Source: Pseudomonas putida W15Oct28
GTDB taxonomy: Bacteria > Pseudomonadota > Gammaproteobacteria > Pseudomonadales > Pseudomonadaceae
DNA: 64,000 nucleotides
Assembly (NCBI RefSeq): GCF_000708715.2
Contig: NZ_JENB01000021.1
Span: 47,565-111,564, forward strand
Reading direction: 5' to 3'
The position numbers and the translations under genes were made by a program. Shown here piece after piece: positions 47,549-56,296 of this stretch (positions are counted from its first letter, which is position 1; every line of letters begins with the position of its first letter). The notes under the pieces are model-generated. The model was not told the DNA's origin. It worked only from the letters and a program-made list of their open reading frames with translations, and did no database searches.

Positions 47549-48783
47549 GGCTGCTCCTCTTCCTGCTGCACGTCCTGCAACAGCAGGGCAAAGTCGGCCA
47601 GCGCCTGCTCATCTGCGGGGTTGCCGTAAGCCTGCTCCCAGGCGCGGCTGAACAGGTCCTGCGGGGTCATCTGGGACAGCTCGACAAAGGCCAGGTCATC
47701 CTCTTCGGCGTTGTTGCGGCCGGCGTATTCGGCGCTGATGCGGATCAGCCGCACGGCCTTGCCTTCCAGTGCCGTTTCAACCTGCTGGCGCAGGTCGGGT
47801 TGCGGCTCATCCAGTATCACCCGCACTTCCAGCCAAGGCTGGCGGTTGGGGTCTTCGAGCAGGTCGATCACGGGTAGCTCGGCCAGCGCTGTCAGTAATT
47901 CGCCCAACGGTGCCGGGCCGACCCGTTGCAGGGCCACGGCCCGGGGCACCGGGCGCGGTTCGACGCTGACCAGTTCGGTGCCGTCCAGCTCCACTTCCAG
48001 CACCTGGTGCGGGTAGTTGATTTCGGCGAACGACAGCGGGATCGGCGAGCCGCTGTAGCGGATGCGGTCTTCGCGGTTGACCTTCTGCGGTTTGTGCAGG
48101 TGGCCCAGGGCGACATAGCTGATGGCCTTGTCGAACAGCTTGGCCGGCAGCGCCTCGGCGTTGCCGATGATCAGGCTGCGTTCGGAGTCCTCCGACACCG
48201 AGCCACCGGCCATGTGTGCATGGCTGATGGCGATCAGCGCCTGGTCTTTCTTGCGCTTTTTCTGCGCGGCGGCGATCAGTTGCTGGTGCACCTGGGTGAT
48301 GCCTTGCAGATAGTCGTCGCCCAGGTTCGGGCCGGTGACCTCGGCCGGGCGCAGGAAGGGCAGGGCCAGGCACCAGGCGGCGACCTTGCCGCGGCCGTTG
48401 GTCAGCGGGATCAACAGGCGCTCGGCATCCAGCTGGCCTTCGTCCAGCCAGTGCACACGGCCCAGGGCATGGGTACGCAGCCGGCGCATCAGTGCGGCAG
48501 GCAGCTCGATGCGCGAGCCGGAGTCGTGGTTGCCGGCGATCATCACGATGTCCAGCTTGGGCTGTTGCTCGTGGGCCTGGACGATGAAGTCGTAGAGCCG
48601 TTCCTGGGCTTTGACCGGCGGGTTGACCGTGTCGAAGATGTCGCCGGCAATCAGCAGCGCATCGGGTTGACGCAGGCGCAGTTGGCCGAGCAGCCAGTCG
48701 AAGAAGCAGGCGTGTTCGAAGTCGCGTTCCTGGCCGTGCAGGCTTTGGCCCAGGTGCCAGTCGGAGGTATGAAACAGACGCAT
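47545..48783 (-). CDS. sbcD: SbcD exonuclease nuclease subunit
   Basis: SbcD is the Mre11-like manganese nuclease of SbcCD. The 412-residue protein shows the phosphoesterase ligands D8 and H10 (TSDWHLG), D48 (AGDIFD), GNHD (84-87), ISHAHMAGG and GHLHKPQ. The ATG at 48783 begins the conserved MRLFHTSDWHLG; a longer frame reaching 49068 runs into repeat DNA and is rejected. A 96-bp-arm inverted repeat lies about 130 bp upstream. Confidence 0.96.
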   Translation of the reverse strand: MRLFHTSDWHLGQSLHGQERDFEHACFFDWLLGQLRLRQPDALLIAGDIFDTVNPPVKAQERLYDFIVQAHEQQPKLDIVMIAGNHDSGSRIELPAALMRRLRTHALGRVHWLDEGQLDAERLLIPLTNGRGKVAAWCLALPFLRPAEVTGPNLGDDYLQGITQVHQQLIAAAQKKRKKDQALIAISHAHMAGGSVSEDSERSLIIGNAEALPAKLFDKAISYVALGHLHKPQKVNREDRIRYSGSPIPLSFAEINYPHQVLEVELDGTELVSVEPRPVPRAVALQRVGPAPLGELLTALAELPVIDLLEDPNRQPWLEVRVILDEPQPDLRQQVETALEGKAVRLIRISAEYAGRNNAEEDDLAFVELSQMTPQDLFSRAWEQAYGNPADEQALADFALLLQDVQQEEEQP

Positions 48784-48912
48784 GGATGACCTGTTGGTGT
48801 CGATTCGAGCAAGCGAGGGCTTGGCTTGGAGGGTGGGCGTTACGCAAAAGCGGGTATGGTAACCCAAGCTGGCATCGGGGTGCATGGAGGGGGATTGGGT
48901 TAGGGCCTGCAG

Positions 48913-49226
48913 GTGTTCGCCACCACATTTTCGGTGCCTGTGAGATCGAGCGCCGCCCGCGCGGCGCTTCGCGGGGCAAGCCCGCTCCCACATTTGTTTC
49001 GGGCCAGTCACTGCTGTAAGTTCACCTCGGTCCGCCTTGGTTGTTCCATTCAATGCCAAGGATTGCACAGCTGCTCTTAATCAATCTCCGGTCATGCACC
49101 CAGGGTGCGCGCGCCTCTGTTACAGGCGTAACTGGCCCGAAATAAATGTGGGAGCGGGCTTGCCCCGCGAAGCGCCGCGCGGGCGGCGCTCGATCTCACA
49201 GGCGCTAAAAATGTGGTGGCGAACAC
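48913..49226. repeat. Large inverted repeat, 96-bp arms
   Basis: Arms 48913-49008 and 49131-49226 are inverted copies with four mismatches over 96 bp, separated by a 122-bp spacer. Each arm contains a REP core (GCGGGGCAAGCCCGCTCCCA) plus unique sequence running outward to GTGTTCGCC, so it is more than a simple REP pair and could be a small non-autonomous mobile element. The 467-bp interval 48784-49250 between sbcD and batD shows no gene. Confidence 0.85.
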
Positions 49227-49250
49227 TTGGTGGCCCTGACCCCGCTTCCC

Positions 49251-50885
49251 TTACTTGGGATAAAGCGGCGGCAAGCTGCCATTGTCACCCGCCGGCAGCA
49301 ACACCTGCTCGGCCGGCGGAATGGTGCCGATCGCTCGCCACAAGTCCTCACCCTGCCAATACTGCCCGCTCTCGCTGTACAACGCCCCGTTCAACCCGTC
49401 CAGCGCATCCGACAACGGCACGAAGCGCGCCGCCATCTCGGCCAGGGTTTCCGGCTGTTGCCGGGCCCAGGCATCCAGCGCCTGGCGGGTAGCCTGCGGA
49501 TCGTTCGCCAGGCACGCACGCTTGAGGTCGTCCAGCAGGGTACGCGGGCTTGGTCCGTTCTGCGCAGCACGCAGCACCGCAGGCCGCGAGCGGGCGCGCC
49601 ACCACAGGGCAAAGCCAAGCAGGGTGGTCAGGGCGAACACCAAAGTGGCCAGCTGCCACGGCCACAGCAGGGTACTGGCACTGCTGTTGTCGCCCACCGG
49701 GGTGTCGGCGCTCAGCGCCGGGTTGTCTTGCACGTTCAATGTGCGCGCCGGCAGGCTGGTGTGCTCCAGGTGGTCTTCGCGGGTGTTCCACCAGGCCACT
49801 TCCAGCGCCGGCAGGGCCAGCGTGCCCGCGTGGGTGGGCACCAGTGCCTCGCGCTCTTCGCGGTTGGCGGTCATGCCACGCTCGCTGATTTCGTTGCGCA
49901 GCAGCGGCTGGTCGGGGTAGCGGCGCAGGCCGATGATCTCTGTGGCCGGCAGCGGTGGCAGCTGGGTGCTGGACAAGCCTTCGGCACGCAAAGTGATGTT
50001 ACGCGTCAGCGAGTCGCCAATCTGCACCTGTTGGCTGTCGGGGGCGGGATTCCAGTGTTCTTCCAGTGTCAGGCTGCGCGCAGGCAGCCACGGCACATCG
50101 GCTGGCCAGGCGGCCGGGACAGGGCGCACGGCCAGCCGCAGCGGCAGCGAGTTGACCTGCACCTGGCGGCCGGCACGGGCCGTACCGTTGGCCTGCGGGG
50201 CTTCGTCATTGCTGGCTGCGGCGGTGGCAGTGAACGTCAGCGGCGGGATTTCGAGGCTGCCACTTTGCTGGGCGTACACCGCATAGCGGGTTTCGATCAC
50301 GCCGTGGCGCACGCCGTTGATTTCCTTTTCATACGTGCGCGATTCGCCCAGTGGCTCGACCTTGGCGTTCTCCAGTTGCAGCGGGCTGAGGTTGCTGTCG
50401 TCGTACAGCGCCACCGAATGGTAGATGCGCAGGGTCAGCACGGCCTGGGCCTGGACGTAGACGTCGCTGCTGTCGAGGGTCGCTTCGATGAACACTTGCG
50501 AGGCGCTGTCCTGGCGGCTGGCATCGGCCTGCAGCACCTGCAGTTCGATGGCCTGACTGTGCGACTGGCCCAGCTGCAACTCGGGAATGCGCAGGCTGCC
50601 GCTGCGCCGTGGCAGCAGGGTGATGATCCAGCGGGTGCTGGCGCGGGTTTCGCCGTCGAGGGTGTGCAGGCTGTTCAGCTGGCGCGTACCACGCACTTCG
50701 AAGTCGCCTTCCAGGGCATGCAGGTCGGGCTTGCCGAACTGGGTGACGTCCTGGCTTTCCAGGGTCAGCTCCAGGCTCTCGCCGGCTTCCAGGCGGGTAC
50801 GGTCAACGCTGGCTTGCAGCAGCGGCTCGGCCTGGGCAAGCACGGCCCAGAGCAGGGTGAGAAGAAAGACGCCGAAGCGACTCAT
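49251..50885 (-). CDS. batD: BatD-like protein
   Basis: BatD is a membrane-anchored periplasmic component of the MoxR/Bat (aerotolerance) system. The 544-residue protein has a signal peptide (to about LAQAEP, residue 19), beta-sandwich repeats with LEAGESLELTLE, a transmembrane helix (about residues 402-425, WPWQLATLVFALTTLLGFALWW) and a cytoplasmic helical tail. It is last in the operon; its ATG overlaps the preceding stop. Confidence 0.88.
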   Translation of the reverse strand: MSRFGVFLLTLLWAVLAQAEPLLQASVDRTRLEAGESLELTLESQDVTQFGKPDLHALEGDFEVRGTRQLNSLHTLDGETRASTRWIITLLPRRSGSLRIPELQLGQSHSQAIELQVLQADASRQDSASQVFIEATLDSSDVYVQAQAVLTLRIYHSVALYDDSNLSPLQLENAKVEPLGESRTYEKEINGVRHGVIETRYAVYAQQSGSLEIPPLTFTATAAASNDEAPQANGTARAGRQVQVNSLPLRLAVRPVPAAWPADVPWLPARSLTLEEHWNPAPDSQQVQIGDSLTRNITLRAEGLSSTQLPPLPATEIIGLRRYPDQPLLRNEISERGMTANREEREALVPTHAGTLALPALEVAWWNTREDHLEHTSLPARTLNVQDNPALSADTPVGDNSSASTLLWPWQLATLVFALTTLLGFALWWRARSRPAVLRAAQNGPSPRTLLDDLKRACLANDPQATRQALDAWARQQPETLAEMAARFVPLSDALDGLNGALYSESGQYWQGEDLWRAIGTIPPAEQVLLPAGDNGSLPPLYPK

Positions 50886-52600
50886 CGTGGGGTTTCCTGA
50901 TGCAATTGCTGTTCATACCAGAATTTGCGCCGCAGCAGCTCCGCCGGATTATCGGGGATCTCCCGCAGCCATTGTTCCAGGGCCTGGCGCTGTTCGGTGT
51001 CGAGGTTGGTCGATACCGGGCGCTGTGGCGGCTGGATGACATTGTCGTCAGCACCCGCCTGGTTGCCGGGCGTGGCCTGGCTGTTGTTGCTGCCTTCACC
51101 GGGCTGTTCGGCGTTGGCTTGCTCGTCGCTGCCGGGCGTGCCCTGGGCCGGGCTGCTGGCCGAGCTGCTATTGCCCTCGGTTTCGCTGCCGGGGGTACCT
51201 TGGGCATCGCTGTTGGCCGGCTGTTCTTCGGCCTTGGCCTCGCGCTGTTGCAGCATTTGTTGCACCAGCGCCTGGTTGTCCAGCGCGGGTTGCAGGTCTG
51301 GCTGGCGCTCCAGGGCTTGCTCGTAGGCGTCCAGGGCGGCTTCCAGTTCGCCGCTGCGGGCCAGGGCATTGCCTCGATTGTAGTGGGCGGCGGCCGTATC
51401 GCCTTGGGAAAACGCCTCGGCGGCACCGGCGTAGTCGCCGGCCTGGTACAGGGCCATGCCGCGCCACTGCGGGTTGTGGAAGTGGCGTGCGGCGCTGGCC
51501 GGGCGGTTTTGCTCGAGCAGGCGTTGGCCTTGCTGGTCGGGGCGCAGCCACAGGTCGTTGAATTCGAAGGCCTGGCTGGGCTGTGGCAGGGCCAGCAGCA
51601 GTGGCAGGCAGAACAGCCAGCCGCGACGGCCGGCACAGGCAGCCAGCAACAGCAACGGGATCAGCAGCCAGTAACCCTGGTCGGCCCAGCTGTCCAGTTG
51701 CAGGGTCTGGCCGTCATTGCGCCCGGTGCGCGGGTTGTCAAACAGGCCCAAACCGCGCAGGTCGAGGTCGTCGATACGGGCATGCCGGTAGCGCCCGCCA
51801 GTGCCGCTGATGAAGCCCTTGAGGCTGGCGCTGTCCAGCCGTGGCAGCAAGATGCCGCCCTGGTCGTCCTTGAGGTATTCGCCGCTGGCCTGGCGCACCG
51901 GGGCGCCTTCGCGGCTGCCGATACCCAGCATCAGCAGGCTCGGGCCCTGGCGGCCGAGGGCCTGGCTGATGCCTTGGCGTTCCGGGGCGCTCAGCGACGA
52001 GCCGATCAGCAGCAAACGGCCTTGGCCCAGGCCACTCTGGGCCAGCAGGGCCAGGCCCTTTTGCACGGCCAGGTCGGCGCGCTGGCCGGGTTTTGGCATG
52101 ATCGACGGGTCGATGGCCTCCAGCAGGTTGCGGGTGGTGGCCAGGTCATCGGACAGCGGCACAAGGGTGTGCGCAGAGCCTGCATACACCACCAGCGCAG
52201 TCTGGCTGTCGCGGCGGTGTTCGAGCAGGTCGAGGACCTTGCGCCGCGCCTGCTCCAGGCGGTTGGGCGGGCTGTCTTCGGCGAGCATCTGCGGGGTCAG
52301 CTCCAACAGGATCACCAGCGGGTCGGCCGGACGTTGGCGGCTTTCTTCCACCCGCTGCCAGCTGGGCCCGAGCAGGGCCAGGACCACCAGCGCCCAGGCC
52401 AGGCCCAGTGCTATCCACGGCAGCTTGCTGGCGCTGCCGCTGCCACCGCCCAGCAATACGCCATGGAAGGCGGGCGGCAAGATCATCTGCCAGCGCCCGG
52501 CGCGCTTGCGCCGGTGCCACAACTTGTAGAGCAGCCAGCCGAGCAGGGGCACGGCCAGCAACCACAGCGGGCGAAGCCATTGGGGCCACAGGTCGATCAT
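50882..52600 (-). CDS. Fused BatB/BatC-like protein: VWA domain plus TPR
   Basis: A 572-residue protein. Two N-terminal membrane helices (about 7-25 and 58-80), a VWA domain (about 90-280), two further helices (about 305-345), then TPR repeats (AAHYNRGNALARSGELEAALDAYEQAL) and a long Gln/Ser/Gly-rich linker. The VWA metal-site motif DxSxS is replaced by LELTPQM, so MIDAS metal binding is probably lost. AGGAGG precedes the ATG at 52600. Fusion of BatB and BatC is common in proteobacteria. Confidence 0.87.
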   Translation of the reverse strand: MIDLWPQWLRPLWLLAVPLLGWLLYKLWHRRKRAGRWQMILPPAFHGVLLGGGSGSASKLPWIALGLAWALVVLALLGPSWQRVEESRQRPADPLVILLELTPQMLAEDSPPNRLEQARRKVLDLLEHRRDSQTALVVYAGSAHTLVPLSDDLATTRNLLEAIDPSIMPKPGQRADLAVQKGLALLAQSGLGQGRLLLIGSSLSAPERQGISQALGRQGPSLLMLGIGSREGAPVRQASGEYLKDDQGGILLPRLDSASLKGFISGTGGRYRHARIDDLDLRGLGLFDNPRTGRNDGQTLQLDSWADQGYWLLIPLLLLAACAGRRGWLFCLPLLLALPQPSQAFEFNDLWLRPDQQGQRLLEQNRPASAARHFHNPQWRGMALYQAGDYAGAAEAFSQGDTAAAHYNRGNALARSGELEAALDAYEQALERQPDLQPALDNQALVQQMLQQREAKAEEQPANSDAQGTPGSETEGNSSSASSPAQGTPGSDEQANAEQPGEGSNNSQATPGNQAGADDNVIQPPQRPVSTNLDTEQRQALEQWLREIPDNPAELLRRKFWYEQQLHQETPR

Positions 52601-53673
52601 CGCCGCCTCCTCAGGCGCAGGCGCTTCAGGCGCTGGCGCCATTCCGGGTGCGGTTGCAGGAAACGCCGCTTGCGCAGCAGGCGTTGCAGCAAGTTGTCGG
52701 GCCATTGCACGGCCACCACTAGCAGCACGCTGAGCAGCAGCGCCAGGGCCAGGGGCCAGGCGTACAGGGCCTGGGCCGTGCGTGCCTGGGTCGGTTGCTG
52801 GGCTACCGGCTCCAATTGGTCGAGGGTGTCGCCGATGGCGCCCAGTTCGGCACCGTCATGGGCTCGGAAATAGGCCCCGTGGGTAATGTCGGCGATTTCC
52901 TTGAGTGAGGCTTCATCCAGGTCCAGGCTCGGGTTAAGGCCAAGCAGGCCGGGAGTGCCACTGGCTTCGGGGTTGGCGCCGATGCCGATGGTGTAGATGC
53001 GCACCCCTTCCTGGGCAGCCAGGCGGGCAGCGGTCAGCGGGTGGATTTGCCCGCCGTTGTTGGCGCCGTCGGTGATCAGCACCAGGACGCGGCTTTGTGC
53101 CGGCCGCTGGCGCAGGCGCTTGACCGCCAGGCCAATGGCGTCACCGATGGCGGTGTTCTTGCCGGCGATGCCGATCTGCGCTTCGTCGAGGAAGGTGCGC
53201 ACGGTGCGCCGGTCGAAGGTGAGCGGCGCCTGCAGGTAGGCCTGGCTGCCGAACAGGATCAGGCCCACGCGGTCGCCTTCACGGTCTTGCAGGAAGTCGC
53301 CCATCAGCGCCTTGACCAGGTCGAGGCGGCTGATGTCTTCGTTTTGCCACTGCATATCGGGGAAGTCCATCGACCCGGACACGTCCACCGCCACCAGCAG
53401 GTCGCGGCCACTGGCGGCTACCGGTACCGGTTCACCCAGCCATTGCGGGCGGGCGGCGGCGCACAGCAGCAACAGCCAGATGACGACGAACGGCGCCTGC
53501 TGGCGCCAGGTGGGCAGGTTGAGCCGTGCGCGACGCCCGGCCAGGCCTTCCAGTTCGTTGAGGAAGCCTACCTTGAGCACCGGCTCGCCGCTGTCGGCGG
53601 CCGGCAGCAGCAGGCGCGCCAGCCAAGGCAGCGGCAACAGGGCGAAGACCCACGGCCAGGCCAGTTCAAACAT
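52597..53673 (-). CDS. batA: BatA-like VWA-domain membrane protein
   Basis: A 358-residue inner-membrane protein with helices near 5-22 and 60-75, a VWA domain carrying the intact MIDAS motif D97-V-S-G-S101, and a C-terminal helix (about 312-330). The MIDAS binds a divalent metal for protein partners. The ATG at 53673 starts MFELAWPW, the family N-terminus. Its stop overlaps the start of the BatB/C gene, and its start overlaps the end of the DUF4381 gene by 8 bp. Confidence 0.9.
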   Translation of the reverse strand: MFELAWPWVFALLPLPWLARLLLPAADSGEPVLKVGFLNELEGLAGRRARLNLPTWRQQAPFVVIWLLLLCAAARPQWLGEPVPVAASGRDLLVAVDVSGSMDFPDMQWQNEDISRLDLVKALMGDFLQDREGDRVGLILFGSQAYLQAPLTFDRRTVRTFLDEAQIGIAGKNTAIGDAIGLAVKRLRQRPAQSRVLVLITDGANNGGQIHPLTAARLAAQEGVRIYTIGIGANPEASGTPGLLGLNPSLDLDEASLKEIADITHGAYFRAHDGAELGAIGDTLDQLEPVAQQPTQARTAQALYAWPLALALLLSVLLVVAVQWPDNLLQRLLRKRRFLQPHPEWRQRLKRLRLRRRR

Positions 53674-54160
53674 GCTTGCGGATCCAGGTTTCGACGGCTT
53701 GGCTGAGCCCGACAATGGCCTTGTCGTCGAGCTTGCACTCGGGCTTGTAGGCGCCCTCTACCAGTACCATCCAGCGGGTCAGGCCCGCGGCCGGGCAGCG
53801 GTTGTCGAGAAACGCCAGCCACTGGCGGCCGTTGAGGGTGTGGCTGTTGGCACCCGGATAATGGCTGCGGCACAGGCGCTTGAGCAGGGCATTGATCTGT
53901 TGCAGCCAGGCGCCGGCCGGGGCGCCGTCGTACGGGCGCGGCAGGCGTGCCAGCTCGGCCAGGGCTTCCACACGCACCGGGTCCAAGGGTTGTTCGGCGC
54001 GCACGATGCGGCGTTTGCCCGGGCGCCAGCGGCGCAGCCGCCACAGGCCCCAGCCCAGCAGTGGCAGCACGGCCAGCAGCAGCCACCAGCCGGGTGCCGG
54101 CGGCCACAGGCCGACAGGCGCCGGGTCGATCAGCGGGTGCAACTGATCGAGCGGGTTCAT
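53666..54160 (-). CDS. DUF4381 domain-containing membrane protein
   Basis: A 164-residue protein with the DUF4381 layout: MNPLDQLHPLIDPAPVGLWPPAPGWWLL, a transmembrane helix (about 23-42), then a basic cytoplasmic helical domain. It regularly sits between DUF58 and BatA genes in MoxR clusters. Its ATG overlaps the DUF58 stop (ATGA). Confidence 0.9.
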   Translation of the reverse strand: MNPLDQLHPLIDPAPVGLWPPAPGWWLLLAVLPLLGWGLWRLRRWRPGKRRIVRAEQPLDPVRVEALAELARLPRPYDGAPAGAWLQQINALLKRLCRSHYPGANSHTLNGRQWLAFLDNRCPAAGLTRWMVLVEGAYKPECKLDDKAIVGLSQAVETWIRKHV

Positions 54161-55101
54161 GACGCGCTCCTTGGCCGCTGGGCGTTCAGGTATTCGCGCA
54201 GTTGCTCGACCATGTCGCTTTGAGTGCTAAGTGGCATCAGCACGACGCGCAGCTTCTGCGCCATCAGCTCCCAACGCTCGATGCGTGCCTCGGCCTGCTT
54301 GCGATAGGCCTGGCGCAGGTTGGCGTCCAGGGTGTCGAGCTCCAGCTGCGCGCTGCGCTGGGCAAAGCGTAACAGGCCGGCGGCGGGCAGGGCGTGGTCG
54401 AGCGGGTCGGATACCGGCAACAACAGCAGGTCGCAGTGGCGCGAGAGCATGGCCAGGTGCTGTTCGCACTGTGCGGTCAGCGAACGCTCGTCACAGATGA
54501 CAATGGCCAGGCTGCCCGGGCGCAGTACTTCGCGCGCCCGGCGCAAGGCCAGGCCAAGGCTGTCGGCCTGTGGCACGGCTTCGGTGTGCAGCGACTGGTT
54601 GACCTTGGCCAGGCGGTTGAGCAGTTGCAGCAGGCTCTGCTTGCTGCGCCGGGGCTTGATTTCGTGGGGGTCGTTATCGCCGAATACCAGCCCGCCGATG
54701 CGGTCGTTGTGGCCCAGCGCGGCCCAGCCGAACAGGGCTGCGGCCTGGGCCGCCAGCACCGACTTGAACAGCAGGCCTGAACCGAAGAACAGCCGCTGGC
54801 TTTGCTCGACGAGGATGAAGATGGGCCGCTCGCGCTCTTCGTGGAACAGCTTGGTGTGCGGTTCCTGGGTGCGTGCGGTGACGCGCCAGTCGATGTTGCG
54901 CACATCGTCGCCGGCCTGGTACACGCGCACCTGGTCGAAGTCCACCCCGCGCCCGCGCAGCTTGGAGTGGTGCAGGCCCACCAGCGGGCTGCGTTGGCCT
55001 GGCTTGGAAAACAACTGGATTTCGCGCACGCGGTGGCGCATGTCGATCAGCTCGGCAAGGCCGATGCGGATGCCGGTTTCGGCCAGCTGCGTGGTGGGCA
55101 T
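54157..55101 (-). CDS. DUF58 domain-containing protein
   Basis: A 314-residue protein with the DUF58 core GRGVDFDQVRVYQAGDDVRNIDWRVTARTQEPHTKLF, and a degenerate VWA-like second half (IFILVEQSQRLFFGSG). DUF58 proteins are standard partners of MoxR ATPases. Translation begins at MPTTQL (55101), 4 bp after the moxR stop; the longer frame reading back into moxR is rejected. Confidence 0.9.
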   Translation of the reverse strand: MPTTQLAETGIRIGLAELIDMRHRVREIQLFSKPGQRSPLVGLHHSKLRGRGVDFDQVRVYQAGDDVRNIDWRVTARTQEPHTKLFHEERERPIFILVEQSQRLFFGSGLLFKSVLAAQAAALFGWAALGHNDRIGGLVFGDNDPHEIKPRRSKQSLLQLLNRLAKVNQSLHTEAVPQADSLGLALRRAREVLRPGSLAIVICDERSLTAQCEQHLAMLSRHCDLLLLPVSDPLDHALPAAGLLRFAQRSAQLELDTLDANLRQAYRKQAEARIERWELMAQKLRVVLMPLSTQSDMVEQLREYLNAQRPRSAS

Positions 55102-55105
55102 GGGC

Positions 55106-56065
55106 TCAGGCAACGGCGACGACGTCGAGGATGCGCTGGACCACGCGGTCCTGGTCGATCCCCGCCGCCTCGGCCTCGAACGAGAGGATGATGCGGTGGC
55201 GCAGCACGTCGAACAGCACTGCCTGGATGTCTTCGGGGCTGACGAAGTCGCGCCCTGCCAGCCAGGCGTGGGCACGCGCGCAGCGGTCCAGCGAGATGGA
55301 ACCGCGTGGGCTGGCGCCGTAGGCGATCCAGTCGGCCAGCTCGGTGTCGAACTTGGCCGGGGTGCGGGTGGCCATCACCAGCTGTACCAGGTATTCCTCC
55401 ACCGCGTCGGCCATATAAAGGCCAAGGATTTCCTTGCGCGCGGCAAAGATGGCCTGCTGGCTGACCCGGCGCTCGGGCTTGGTTTCGCCGCCCAGGGCTT
55501 CGCCACGGGCCTGCGCCAGGATGCGCCGCTCTACCGCAGCGTCGGGGAAGCCGATTTTCACGTGCATCAGGAAGCGGTCGAGCTGCGCTTCGGGCAGCGG
55601 GTAGGTACCTTCCTGCTCGATCGGGTTCTGCGTGGCCATGACCAGGAACAGCGGCGACAGGTCGTAGGTGCTTCGGCCCACGCTGACCTGGCGCTCGGCC
55701 ATGGCTTCGAGCAGTGCCGACTGCACCTTGGCCGGGGCGCGGTTGATTTCGTCAGCCAGTACCAGGTTGTGGAAGATCGGCCCCTGCTGGAACACGAAAC
55801 TGCCGGTTTCCGGGCGGTAGATTTCGGTACCGGTGATGTCGGCCGGGAGCAGGTCAGGGGTGAACTGGATGCGATGGAACTGCGCCTCGATGCCTTCGGC
55901 GAGTTCTTTGATGGCCTTGGTCTTGGCCAGGCCCGGCGCACCTTCGACCAGCATGTGGCCGTCGGCCAGCAGCACGATCAACAGCCGTTCGACCAGTTTC
56001 TCCTGGCCTAGGATCTGGGAAGAAAGAAAGGTGCGCAGCGCGGTCAGCGCTTCACGGTGTTCCAT
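55106..56065 (-). CDS. MoxR-family AAA+ ATPase
   Basis: A 319-residue chaperone-like ATPase that acts on VWA-domain partners. Walker A GAPGLAKT is at 42-49, Walker B LVLADEINRAP, sensor 1 ATQNP, and sensor 2 in SPRG. It is the first gene of a six-gene, tightly overlapped minus-strand operon (moxR, DUF58, DUF4381, batA, batB/C, batD) thought to assemble or mature envelope proteins. The ATG at 56065 starts MEHREALTALR, the family start. Confidence 0.93.
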   Translation of the reverse strand: MEHREALTALRTFLSSQILGQEKLVERLLIVLLADGHMLVEGAPGLAKTKAIKELAEGIEAQFHRIQFTPDLLPADITGTEIYRPETGSFVFQQGPIFHNLVLADEINRAPAKVQSALLEAMAERQVSVGRSTYDLSPLFLVMATQNPIEQEGTYPLPEAQLDRFLMHVKIGFPDAAVERRILAQARGEALGGETKPERRVSQQAIFAARKEILGLYMADAVEEYLVQLVMATRTPAKFDTELADWIAYGASPRGSISLDRCARAHAWLAGRDFVSPEDIQAVLFDVLRHRIILSFEAEAAGIDQDRVVQRILDVVAVA

Positions 56066-56260
56066 CGGCGACGGTTCCTGGTATGGGGCCGCAGGCGGGG
56101 CTGGAGGCAGCTGCCCTGGCAAGGGGTGATACTTTAATCCATCCGGGGGGGTGGCGACCAATGGCGGCTTGGAAATTTATCCGGCCCTGGGCCATGCAAG
56201 TACAGAAATGTCCTGCAAATGGCTGGCCATAGGCTGATGTTCTGCGGCGGCGCCCTGGCG

Positions 56261-56287
56261 CCTGCTTGTGCTTTTGACGCAAGCAGG
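56261..56287 (+). promoter_or_regulatory. Hairpin overlapping the ribosome-binding site of the lipase gene
   Basis: CCTGCTTG (56261-56268) can pair with CAAGCAGG (56280-56287), whose last bases form part of the AGGAG ribosome-binding site. It may limit translation until unfolded. Confidence 0.4.
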
Positions 56288-56296
56288 AGCACCACG

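Noticed and set aside
50900..52873. 657-residue plus-strand frame
   Set aside because: It is antisense to the BatB/C gene; glutamine- and alanine-rich shadow without a recognisable domain.
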